A stretch of 64,000 bases of DNA from Bacteroides ilei (GTDB lineage Bacteria; Bacteroidota; Bacteroidia; Bacteroidales; Bacteroidaceae), in the NCBI RefSeq assembly GCF_900128495.1, contig NZ_LT635801.1:1127997-1191996 (forward strand). The letters are read 5' to 3'. The notes beneath the pieces are model-generated. The model searched no databases. It was not told the origin of the DNA and worked only from the letters and a program-made list of their open reading frames with translations. Positions 8,743 to 16,517 of the stretch are shown here, in pieces. Position 1 is the stretch's first letter. Each line of letters starts with the position of its first letter. The position numbers and the translations under genes were made by a program.

Positions 8743-8813
8743 ATAAAAAAATATAGATATTTATCTTTATATAATACAAAATTGGTTTTAGCTGATAAAA
8801 AGTAAGGAAAATA

Positions 8814-9281
8814 TTACAATTTATTTTCCTTTTCAAGAAAATCGCCAAAAATGGTGGCTGCAGTTTCAATCATTCTGGTACATGGGCGTTTGGCGTAGTA
8901 CTGTGGGGTGCGCGCCTCAGCTGTGGGGACTATCGGGGTATTTTTGGCCAGTCCCAGCAGATCGGCGCAACGTAGGGCTCCGGTTTCTTCCTTGAACTTG
9001 GCGGCGAGTTCCTGTACCAGGGCATAGTTGGCCGATTTGCTTTCTCTGTCGGCTCCTTCCAGGGCACAACGTTCCAGTCCTGCCAGCAGAAACATGCCGC
9101 AGGCTGCCCCGCAGGTCTCGCGCATGCGTCCAATTCCTCCTCCGAATGATGCCGACATGTGCAATGCCTGTTCTTTTGTGAATCCGTAAAGGTCGGCATA
9201 AGCCGCTACTACCGATTGTGAACAATTGTATCCTTCCTTGAATAGGGATACAGCCTTTTCAATTCTTTCTTTCTTATTCAT
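8814..9281 (-). CDS. C_GCAxxG_C_C family protein
   Basis: This protein of about 155 residues has the ordered cysteine motifs that name the family: NCSQSV, ETCGAACG (the C-GCAxxG variant), a later RC, and C-terminal RPCTRM. The regularly placed cysteines suggest a metal or redox centre; no reaction is established. Two in-frame ATGs (9293 and 9281) are possible. Both overlap the end of the dehydrogenase gene on the same strand (by 20 or 8 bp), so translation is probably coupled. It is the last gene of the rarA - dehydrogenase unit. Confidence 0.85.
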   Translation of the reverse strand: MNKKERIEKAVSLFKEGYNCSQSVVAAYADLYGFTKEQALHMSASFGGGIGRMRETCGAACGMFLLAGLERCALEGADRESKSANYALVQELAAKFKEETGALRCADLLGLAKNTPIVPTAEARTPQYYAKRPCTRMIETAATIFGDFLEKENKL

Positions 9282-10236
9282 AGTTGATGACATTATTGAT
9301 CGTTTCTTTATTTATCCATGCTTTCAGGTTGAGCAGAGCCTGTGTCAGCAGCCGTTGGCGTGACTCGTGGGTGGCCCATGCTATGTGAGGGGTGATGAAA
9401 CAGTTCTTGTGGTGGAGCAGGGGATTCGTTTCATGGGCCGGTTCTTCCGACAGGACATCGACTCCGGCCTGCAGTCCTCTTCCGTCAGAGAGGGCTTCGG
9501 CCAATGCCGTTTCATCGACCAGTCCTCCCCGGCTGGTATTTATCAGTATGGCTCCGGGTTTCATCAGGGAAAGACGTTCGGCGTTTACCAGGTGTTTTGT
9601 TACAGGGGTCAGCGGGCAGTGCAGGCTGATGACATCGCAGTATCGGAACAGGTCGTCCAGACTGGCTTTCCGGTATCCTTCCGGCAGCTGTTCCTGGCGT
9701 TTGCTGGTATATACCATCAGCTCCATACCAAAGGCGGAGGCGATATGTGCCGTGGTCTGTCCGGTATGTCCGAAACCTATAATACCCATCCGTTTGCCTG
9801 CCAGTTCAATCAGCGGAGTGTTCCAGAAGCAGAAGTCAGGTTGTGCTCCCCATGCTCCGCTCCGGACTTCTTCGGCGTAATGTCCTACCCGTTGGGTTAT
9901 GTTCAGGATATGGGCAAAAACCATTTGGGCTACCGACCGGGTGCTGTAGGCCGGAATGTTGGTCACGGTTATTCCGTGCCGGCGTGCCGCGTCGAGGTCC
10001 ACTACATTGTATCCGGTCGCCAGTACGCCGATGTATTTCAGTTGGGGCAGGGTGTCGATTGTTTCTGCGTCAAGTACGGTCTTGTTCGTGAAAAGCACTT
10101 CCGCTCCGGCTGCCCGTTCCATCAGTTCGTCGGTCCGGGTGCGGTCGTACAGAGATACTTCTCCCAAGGCTTCGAATCCTTCCCATGAGAACTCGTCGGG
10201 TTTCATGGTCGCTATGTCGAGGAATACTATTTTCAT
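9274..10236 (-). CDS. D-2-hydroxyacid dehydrogenase
   Basis: This 320-residue NAD(P)-dependent oxidoreductase of the D-isomer 2-hydroxyacid family resembles glycerate dehydrogenase/hydroxypyruvate reductase. The Rossmann glycine motif is GIIGFGHTGQTTA. The catalytic triad is visible as Arg in NTSRGGLVDE (substrate-binding region), Glu in VLSEEPAHETNP and His in TPHIAWATHESR. The substrate cannot be fixed from sequence. It starts 31 bp after rarA and overlaps the C_GCAxxG_C_C gene, so the three read as an operon. Confidence 0.9.
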   Translation of the reverse strand: MKIVFLDIATMKPDEFSWEGFEALGEVSLYDRTRTDELMERAAGAEVLFTNKTVLDAETIDTLPQLKYIGVLATGYNVVDLDAARRHGITVTNIPAYSTRSVAQMVFAHILNITQRVGHYAEEVRSGAWGAQPDFCFWNTPLIELAGKRMGIIGFGHTGQTTAHIASAFGMELMVYTSKRQEQLPEGYRKASLDDLFRYCDVISLHCPLTPVTKHLVNAERLSLMKPGAILINTSRGGLVDETALAEALSDGRGLQAGVDVLSEEPAHETNPLLHHKNCFITPHIAWATHESRQRLLTQALLNLKAWINKETINNVINYE

Positions 10237-10267
10237 GATTTTGGGTAGTTATGTCTGAATGATTGGA

Positions 10268-11542
10268 TTATTCTTTAAACCGGTTGCCCCACAACTGTTC
10301 CATTCTGTCCTTCAGCTTGTTCTCCGACGGGTTGTCCTGGGCATGCCACAGGCGCTGGCCTTTTATTTCATCGGGCAGGAACTGCTGTTCGACGAAATGT
10401 CCTTTGTAGTCGTGTGCATATTTGTAGTCTTTCCCGTATCCGAGCTGTTTCATCAGTTTGGTAGGAGCGTTGCGCAGATGTAGCGGGACTGGAAGATTTC
10501 CGGTTCCGCGTACCACTTCCAGTGCCGTATTGATACCCATGTAGGCCGAATTGCTTTTAGGGCTGGTAGCCAGGTAAACGGTAGCCTCTGCCAGAGGGAT
10601 ACGTCCTTCGGGCCATCCTATTTTCATGACCGCATCGAATGCGGCGTTGGCCAGCAGTAAAGCGTTCGGGTTGGCCAGTCCGATGTCTTCGGATGCCGAT
10701 ATGACCAGCCTCCGGGCAATGAAGGCCGGATCTTCTCCTCCTTCAACCATACGTGCCAGCCAGTATAAGGCACCGTCGGGATCACTTCCCCGGATGGATT
10801 TGATGAAGGCCGAGATGATGTCATAGTGCATTTCCCCGTCCTTGTCGTAGGCCAGCGGGTTTTGTTGCAGCCGTTCCACCACCTTTTCATTGGTGATAGT
10901 GATGGGATTCCCTTCGTCGGCTTCCACTACCAGTTCCAGGATGTTCAGCAGCTTTCGGGCGTCTCCTCCCGAATAGCGGAGCATGGCGTCGGTCTCTTTC
11001 AGGTCGATATCCTTTTCTTTCAGAATGGTGTCATGGGTAATGGCATGCTGGAGCAGTTGCAGCAGGTCGTCCTTTTCGAGCGGTTTCAGCACATAGAGCT
11101 GGCAGCGTGAAAGCAGAGGGCGTATCACTTCGAAGGAAGGGTTTTCTGTCGTTGCGCCGATCAGGGTGATCACTCCTTTTTCGACAGCACCGAGCAGCGA
11201 ATCCTGCTGGGATTTGCTGAATCGGTGGATTTCGTCGATGAAGAGTATCGGGCTCTGTTGGGAGAAAAAACGGTTGTTTCGGGCCTTTTCAATTACATCA
11301 CGCACGTCTTTGACTCCCGATGTTACCGCACTCAAAGTGTAGAAGGGAGTTTCGAGCTTGTTCGCTATAATCTGTGCAAGTGTCGTTTTCCCCACTCCCG
11401 GAGGCCCCCATAATATGAAGGAGGAGATACGGCCCGAATCAATCATTTTCCGAAGGACTGCACCTTCACCTACCAAATGTTTTTGCCCTATGTATTCGTC
11501 CAGTGTTTTCGGACGCATACGCTCTGCCAATGGTTGAGCCAT
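10268..11542 (-). CDS. rarA: Replication-associated recombination protein A (AAA+ ATPase)
   Basis: This 424-residue protein is RarA/MgsA, related to clamp-loader ATPases and acting at stalled replication forks. Walker A is GPPGVGKT (residues 46-53), Walker B is LFIDEIHRF, and the sensor-1 region IGATTENPSFE follows. The C-terminal half carries the conserved tetramerisation region (SDPDGALYWLARMVEGGEDP, LANPNAL, YLATSPKSNSAYMGI, PLHLRNAPTKLMKQLGYGK). It is the first gene of a unit with the dehydrogenase and the C_GCAxxG_C_C gene. A weak -7-like sequence lies upstream around 11609-11616. Confidence 0.95.
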   Translation of the reverse strand: MAQPLAERMRPKTLDEYIGQKHLVGEGAVLRKMIDSGRISSFILWGPPGVGKTTLAQIIANKLETPFYTLSAVTSGVKDVRDVIEKARNNRFFSQQSPILFIDEIHRFSKSQQDSLLGAVEKGVITLIGATTENPSFEVIRPLLSRCQLYVLKPLEKDDLLQLLQHAITHDTILKEKDIDLKETDAMLRYSGGDARKLLNILELVVEADEGNPITITNEKVVERLQQNPLAYDKDGEMHYDIISAFIKSIRGSDPDGALYWLARMVEGGEDPAFIARRLVISASEDIGLANPNALLLANAAFDAVMKIGWPEGRIPLAEATVYLATSPKSNSAYMGINTALEVVRGTGNLPVPLHLRNAPTKLMKQLGYGKDYKYAHDYKGHFVEQQFLPDEIKGQRLWHAQDNPSENKLKDRMEQLWGNRFKE

Positions 11543-11663
11543 AATGTTCTGTTTTGTAAAGTTGTTATCTGTATGTCACCCGACCGTTATCTTTCGGGAA
11601 GCTCTGGCGAAAGTAGTCATTTTTTTTCGATTGGAGAAATCTGGGTGGCCTGTTAACAACCTG

Positions 11664-11679
11664 ACGGGAAGATTCCCGT
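11664..11679 (-). terminator. Short hairpin after the SnoaL-like gene
   Basis: ACGGGAA-GA-TTCCCGT (11664-11679) abuts the stop codon of the SnoaL-like gene. There is no long T-run, so it may only be a processing or pausing hairpin. Confidence 0.5.
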
Positions 11680-12138
11680 TTATTTCTGTGGAGCCGGTAT
11701 GGCACCCAATTGCTGTAACATGGTAAACAGGTCGGGCAGTCCGTGTTCACGGATAATCTTACCGTCTTTCAGTTGGTAGATGTTCATGGCCGTTACTTTG
11801 ACGGGTCTGCCTGTAGCAGGTATCCCCATGAACGGCTGGGTCTGTGTACCGCTCATAGTGAAACGGATCATTACCTTATCGTTTTCGGCAATGCATTCTT
11901 CTGCTTTCCATTGGACATCCGGCATGGTACCACGCATCATGTCAAGGACAGCGATATAGCCGTCGAATCCGTGTAAAGGTTCGGCAGACGTGGGGGCATA
12001 GAAAATCACATCCGGTGAAATAATGGCTTCGCCGATAGTGCGGTCGCCTGTATTAATGAAACGTATAAACTGTTCCATTACCTGTTTGTTCTTTTCTGTT
12101 ACAGAAACTTGTGTGTCATCAATCGTTTTCATATACAT
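11680..12138 (-). CDS. SnoaL-like ester cyclase-family protein
   Basis: This 152-residue protein has the NTF2-like cone fold of SnoaL-type proteins: an N-terminal helix pair (VMEQFIRFINTGDRTIGEAI), then YAPTSAEPLHGFDGYIAVL, then beta strands including ENDKVMIRFTMSGTQTQPFM and NIYQLKDGKIIREHG. Members act on small hydrophobic or polyketide-like molecules, or have no known reaction; the substrate is unknown. It is divergent from an HxlR regulator, the usual arrangement for a regulator's target gene. A second ATG lies at 12132. Confidence 0.8.
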   Translation of the reverse strand: MYMKTIDDTQVSVTEKNKQVMEQFIRFINTGDRTIGEAIISPDVIFYAPTSAEPLHGFDGYIAVLDMMRGTMPDVQWKAEECIAENDKVMIRFTMSGTQTQPFMGIPATGRPVKVTAMNIYQLKDGKIIREHGLPDLFTMLQQLGAIPAPQK

Positions 12139-12204
12139 TTTATTTTAGGTTTACATTACATTTTGATCCGGTAAAAATACAGTTTGCCGGCTAAATCTGC
12201 AAGC

Positions 12205-12230
12205 GGTTACTTTTTAGCCATATAGTAACC
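12205..12230. promoter_or_regulatory. Candidate HxlR operator
   Basis: GGTTACT (12205-12211) and AGTAACC (12224-12230) form a perfect 7-bp inverted repeat with a 12-bp spacer, centred between the divergent SnoaL and HxlR genes. Confidence 0.5.
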
Positions 12231-12311
12231 TTTTTCTCACTTTTACAGAAAATCAGCAACATCCGTAGTACGTTAAAAAATAAAAATATGCGTAGTTATA
12301 TGGATCTATAT

Positions 12312-12319
12312 TATTTTTG
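12312..12319 (+). promoter_or_regulatory. -7 element for the HxlR gene
   Basis: TATTTTTG matches TAnnTTTG, 29 bp upstream of the HxlR start. Confidence 0.55.
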
Positions 12320-12348
12320 TGGTGTAGAGTATTTTTAATCTGAATATA

Positions 12349-12720
12349 ATGTTAAGAAAAGAAGAGCGGAATTCAATTATTGAAATTTGTCCGGTGCGCA
12401 ATGTGATAGCCCGTTTCGGCAATAAATGGGCTTTGCTGGTGATCTTGGTCCTGAGTGAACATGAAAAGATCCGTTTTAACGAACTGCATCAATTGATTCC
12501 TGACATATCGTCGCGTGTACTGTCGGGAACGCTGAAAACCTTGGAAGCCGATACTTTGGTGTCACGGAAGGTGTATCCGACCGTTCCGCCGAAAGTGGAA
12601 TATCAACTGACGGATTTAGGACATTCCTTAGTGCCTATTATAGAACAGCTGACCGAATGGGCACGGACAAACATGGACACGATTGTGGGACACCGTAAGG
12701 AGTTCACAAAAAGACAATAA
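12349..12720 (+). CDS. HxlR-family transcriptional regulator
   Basis: This 123-residue winged-helix regulator has the HxlR hallmarks: an N-terminal Cys in a CPV motif (C14), IARFGNKWALLVILVLSE, RFNELHQLIPDISSRVLSGT and the wing VPPKVEYQLTDLGHSL. The conserved Cys is the redox or aldehyde sensor in some HxlR proteins such as YodB and HypR; whether it acts so here is inference. It is divergent from the SnoaL-like gene with an inverted repeat between them, and ends at its own terminator. Confidence 0.9.
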   Translation: MLRKEERNSIIEICPVRNVIARFGNKWALLVILVLSEHEKIRFNELHQLIPDISSRVLSGTLKTLEADTLVSRKVYPTVPPKVEYQLTDLGHSLVPIIEQLTEWARTNMDTIVGHRKEFTKRQ

Positions 12721-12751
12721 AAAAAGCCTCTTTTCACAAAGAAGCTTTTTT
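12720..12751 (+). terminator. Terminator of the HxlR gene
   Basis: An AAAAAAGC-type arm (12720-12732) pairs with AAGAAGCTTTTTT (12739-12751), with one mismatch and a T-run. Confidence 0.8.
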
Positions 12752-13067
12752 AAGTTTTCAATAGGTATTAGTTTTTTTTAAGGTAAAAAGATTGTTTTCA
12801 GGATAACGCTACAAAGATGAAAGGTTTTTTTGAACTAAACAAATAAAAAAGTATGTCTTAAAACATATTTATCTTTTTTCTTTTGTTCGTATTCTTTAAT
12901 ACTTCCTTCTTTGTCTTCTTTACAAAGATAGTTTTTTTTAATTAATTCCATCACATTTTTTCTGTTTATTGGGGGGATGGATGAATATTTTTGATATGAT
13001 GGAGCTAAAATGAGGCAGATTCGTTTTTTCAGCCTTCCTTTTTATAGGTAAATACCGAAAGAATGAT
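12752..13067. other. Gene-free AT-rich stretch before glnS
   Basis: No convincing coding frame is present on either strand. It holds a near-perfect 16-bp palindrome (TATGTCTTAAAACATA), a small hairpin (GTATT-CTTT-AATAC) and, on the reverse strand, a perfect -7 box TATCTTTG at 12923-12930 that faces away from glnS into the stretch. A short untranslated RNA on the reverse strand is possible but unproven. Confidence 0.4.
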
Positions 13068-13075
13068 TATTTTTG
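13068..13075 (+). promoter_or_regulatory. -7 element for glnS
   Basis: TATTTTTG matches TAnnTTTG, 28 bp upstream of the glnS ATG. Confidence 0.6.
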
Positions 13076-13103
13076 CGAACCAAACGTTTAAAATAAAAAC
13101 GCT

Positions 13104-14846
13104 ATGACTGAAATGAACGCAGCTGAAAGTTCAGAGAAAAAAAGTCTGAACTTCATTGAGCAAATTGTAGAGAAAGATTTGAAGGAAGGGAAGAACGGCG
13201 GTAGGATACAGACCCGTTTCCCGCCTGAACCTAACGGATATTTACACATTGGTCATGCAAAAGCCATTTGTATGGATTTCGGTATTGCTCAGAAATACGG
13301 TGGAGTATGTAATTTGCGTTTTGATGATACCAACCCTACCAAAGAAGACGTAGAGTATGTTGAGGCTATCAAGGAAGATATAGAATGGCTGGGGTATCAT
13401 TGGGGGCATGAATATTATGCTTCTGACTATTTCCAGCAGTTATGGGATTTCGCTATCCGCCTAATCAAGGAGGGTAAGGCTTATGTGGACGAGCAGACTT
13501 CCGAGCAGATTGCGGAACAGAAGGGTACCCCTACCCAACCTGGTATAGAAAGTCCTTTCCGTAACCGTCCGGCAGAAGAGAGCCTGGAACTGTTTGAAAA
13601 GATGAACAGGGGTGAGATAGAAGAAGGAAAGATGGTTCTCCGCGCCAAGATTGACATGGCAAATCCGAACATGCATTTCCGCGACCCGATTATCTACCGG
13701 GTGGTAAAGACTCCCCATCACCGTACGGGTGACAAATGGAAGGCATATCCGATGTATGACTTTGCGCATGGACAGAGCGATTTCTTTGAAGGGGTCACCC
13801 ATTCTTTGTGTACGTTGGAGTTTGTTGTACACCGTCCGTTGTATGATCTGTTTGTGGATTGGGTGAAGGACGGAAAGGATCTGGACGATAACCGTCCCCG
13901 TCAGTATGAATTCAACAAGCTGAACCTGAGCTATACGCTGATGAGCAAGCGTAACCTGCTTATTCTGGTGAAAGAGGGGCTGGTAAACGGTTGGGACGAT
14001 CCGCGTATGCCGACTATCTGCGCCTTCCGTCGCCGGGGCTATTCTCCGGAATCAATCCGTAAATTCATTGACAAGATCGGATATACTACATACGATGCAC
14101 TGAATGATTTCGCGTTGCTGGAAAGTGCCGTGCGTGAGGATCTGAACATGCGTTCTACCCGTGTTTCGGCTGTCATCAATCCGGTAAAGCTGATTCTGAC
14201 AAACTATCCGGAAGGAAAGGTAGAGGTGATGCATGCAATCAATAATCCGGAAGATCCGGATTCGCCCACGCATACCATTGAATTCAGCCGTGAATTGTGG
14301 ATGGAGCGTGAAGACTTCATGGAAAATGCTCCCAAGAAATATTTCCGTATGACTCCGGGGCAGGAAGTCCGCCTGAAGAATGCCTATATTGTAAAATGTA
14401 CAGGTTGCAAGAAAGATGCGGACGGTAATATAGTGGAAGTCTATGCGGAATATGACCCGAATACCCGGAGCGGAATGCCGGAAGCGAACCGTAAGGTAAA
14501 GGGTACACTGCATTGGGTGAGCTGTAACCATTGCCTGAAGGCGGAAGTCCGTCTGTATGACCGTTTGTGGAAGGTAGAGAATCCGCGTGATGAAATGGCT
14601 GCAATCCGTGAGGCACGTAACTGCTCTGCACTGGAGGCTATGAAGGAGATGATCAATCCCGACTCCTTGAAAGTGCTGACCGACTGTTATGTAGAGAAAT
14701 ATCTGGCCGATGCCAAACCTTTCGATTATCTGCAGTTCCAGCGTATCGGTTATTTTAATGTGGATAAAGATTCAACTCCGGAACACCTGATATTTAACCG
14801 TACTGTGTCTTTGAAGGATACATGGAGCAAGATCAATAATAAATAA
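13104..14846 (+). CDS. glnS: Glutaminyl-tRNA synthetase
   Basis: This 580-residue class I aminoacyl-tRNA synthetase charges tRNA-Gln. The HIGH signature is PPEPNGYLHIGHAKA and the KMSKS-type loop is SYTLMSKRNLL. The direct-charging segment RFDDTNPTKEDVEYVEAI and the C-terminal beta-barrel anticodon-binding domain (from about residue 350) are complete. A GlnRS implies direct glutaminylation, with no need for an amidotransferase on tRNA-Gln. It is monocistronic with its own -7 box. Confidence 0.97.
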   Translation: MTEMNAAESSEKKSLNFIEQIVEKDLKEGKNGGRIQTRFPPEPNGYLHIGHAKAICMDFGIAQKYGGVCNLRFDDTNPTKEDVEYVEAIKEDIEWLGYHWGHEYYASDYFQQLWDFAIRLIKEGKAYVDEQTSEQIAEQKGTPTQPGIESPFRNRPAEESLELFEKMNRGEIEEGKMVLRAKIDMANPNMHFRDPIIYRVVKTPHHRTGDKWKAYPMYDFAHGQSDFFEGVTHSLCTLEFVVHRPLYDLFVDWVKDGKDLDDNRPRQYEFNKLNLSYTLMSKRNLLILVKEGLVNGWDDPRMPTICAFRRRGYSPESIRKFIDKIGYTTYDALNDFALLESAVREDLNMRSTRVSAVINPVKLILTNYPEGKVEVMHAINNPEDPDSPTHTIEFSRELWMEREDFMENAPKKYFRMTPGQEVRLKNAYIVKCTGCKKDADGNIVEVYAEYDPNTRSGMPEANRKVKGTLHWVSCNHCLKAEVRLYDRLWKVENPRDEMAAIREARNCSALEAMKEMINPDSLKVLTDCYVEKYLADAKPFDYLQFQRIGYFNVDKDSTPEHLIFNRTVSLKDTWSKINNK

Positions 14847-14885
14847 TAATATTCTAATTTTAAGATCAGAAAGATCAGATTGTTG

Positions 14886-14936
14886 TTCAGGGAAATGATT
14901 GCATGGAATCATATTCTGTGCCTTTGTTTCCCTGAA
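14886..14936. other. Hairpin between glnS and the TPR gene
   Basis: TTCAGGGAAA (14886-14895) pairs perfectly with TTTCCCTGAA (14927-14936). The loop contains a second stem, ATGATT/AATCAT. There is no T-run, so a leader structure or RNA-processing site is as likely as a terminator. Confidence 0.5.
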
Positions 14937-14963
14937 TTGCAATAGAAAAATAATAACATAATC

Positions 14964-16433
14964 ATGGCCGATATAGGACCTTTAGGATTTGATACTCCCG
15001 AATTCCAGGAGTTGCTGAAGAAATATGAAAGGATGAAGGAAAGGAATAAACATGTCTTTTTCGATTCCGATGAGTTGGTTTCACTCATTGAATATTATGC
15101 TTCAAGGCATGAGACCGAGAACTTTGAAGGTGTGATAGACTACGGACTTCAGCTTTATCCGGATAACTTGGATATCGTGGTGTATAGATGCCATGCGCTG
15201 ATGGCTCGAGGCCAATACTTTGAAGCCGAACAGATAATAGACAAGCTGCCTGACTCGGGGGATTATTCGGCCCGTTTGATCAAGGCTGAAATATGCCTGA
15301 ATAAGGGGAATTATGAAGAAGGCCATAAGATACTTGACGCTCTTTATAATGAAGAGCAGGATATAGACATGATTCTTGACATTGCTCAGATTTACCTGAA
15401 CGTATGTCTTCTGGATAATGCGTATGAATGGCTGGAAAAAGCTTATGAGAAGTGTCCCGATAACCGGGACGTACTGGAAATGTTTGCCAATTACTATTTC
15501 AGGACTGACAATACAGAAAAGGAAATAGAATTCAACAATAAGATTCTTGATAAGGATCCGTATAATGCTTATGCCTGGCAGCAGCTTTCACGTTGCTATA
15601 TAAAGCTGGAACAGCCGGAAAAAGCGTTGGAGGCGGCAGGTTTTGCCGGTGTTATCGATGAGTCCGACCAGCGTACAATGGAGCTTGAAGGCGTCAGCAA
15701 TATTATGCTGCATAATATGGAAACGGCGATAGCTAAACTGGAGGAGGCCAAGGAGAATTCCCGGAACAGGAATTATATCAATTCTCTGTTGCTGAACTGT
15801 TATATGCTGGAATGTGATTATGACAAGGTCATGGAATACAGCAATATGTTGTTGGATGATCCGGAAACCCAGGATTATCAGAAGGCTGAAATCTATAGCC
15901 GGCGGGCCGCTGCTTATCTGGAGTTTAACATGATGGGGAAATGCAAGGAAGATATTGCGAAAGGTTTCACATACGACCATTATAACTCTGGTCTGTTCCA
16001 ACTGGAGGGGGAGGTGTATATTCGTGAAGCCCGGGTGCTTAGAGCGAACGAGTCTTTCAAGAAGGCTATTGAATATGCTGAATTCAAAGGAGATGTGATT
16101 GTTACGGTGACACAGACATATCTGAACTATGACTGGTGGGATGAAGCTGGTATCCTTCTTCAGGAACTGGAAACGGAATGTCCGTCTGTGTTGAGGAAAA
16201 ATGCATATTTTGTAGCTTATAGCTATTTCCTGATGAAGCTGAAGAAGAAAGTGGCACAGTTCCTTGTTATGGCAGCCGTGTATTCTCCCGAAATTTTCTT
16301 GAATGATGAGAAGAATGAATTCAGGCATATTGACAGACGTTTTTTCGATTTATCGAAGCAAATATTCGAGAAAGTGAGGAATAATGAAGTCAACACGGAG
16401 GATTTCCTTACGATGAAAGGATTCGGTTATTAA
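14964..16433 (+). CDS. Tetratricopeptide-repeat protein
   Basis: This 489-residue protein is predicted cytoplasmic, as it has no signal peptide. It consists of tandem TPR-like helical pairs from about residue 45 to 440, for example DIAQIYLNVCLLDNAYEWLE, AWQQLSRCYIKLEQPEKALE and YSRRAAAYLEFNMMGKCKED. TPR arrays are protein-binding scaffolds; partner and role are unknown. It follows glnS by 117 bp with a hairpin between, and ends at a strong bidirectional terminator. Confidence 0.85.
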   Translation: MADIGPLGFDTPEFQELLKKYERMKERNKHVFFDSDELVSLIEYYASRHETENFEGVIDYGLQLYPDNLDIVVYRCHALMARGQYFEAEQIIDKLPDSGDYSARLIKAEICLNKGNYEEGHKILDALYNEEQDIDMILDIAQIYLNVCLLDNAYEWLEKAYEKCPDNRDVLEMFANYYFRTDNTEKEIEFNNKILDKDPYNAYAWQQLSRCYIKLEQPEKALEAAGFAGVIDESDQRTMELEGVSNIMLHNMETAIAKLEEAKENSRNRNYINSLLLNCYMLECDYDKVMEYSNMLLDDPETQDYQKAEIYSRRAAAYLEFNMMGKCKEDIAKGFTYDHYNSGLFQLEGEVYIREARVLRANESFKKAIEYAEFKGDVIVTVTQTYLNYDWWDEAGILLQELETECPSVLRKNAYFVAYSYFLMKLKKKVAQFLVMAAVYSPEIFLNDEKNEFRHIDRRFFDLSKQIFEKVRNNEVNTEDFLTMKGFGY

Positions 16434-16441
16434 GGTAAAAT

Positions 16442-16470
16442 AAAAAAGACCGCCGAAAGCGGTCTTTTTT
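16442..16470. terminator. Bidirectional terminator, TPR gene / addB
   Basis: A perfect 12-bp stem, AAAAAAGACCGC (16442-16453) with GCGGTCTTTTTT (16459-16470), has loop CGAAA and serves both convergent units. Confidence 0.93.
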
Positions 16471-16517
16471 GTTATGGTAGTAGATTTGTCACATCGTTCT
16501 GTCCTGTTCCGGAATGT

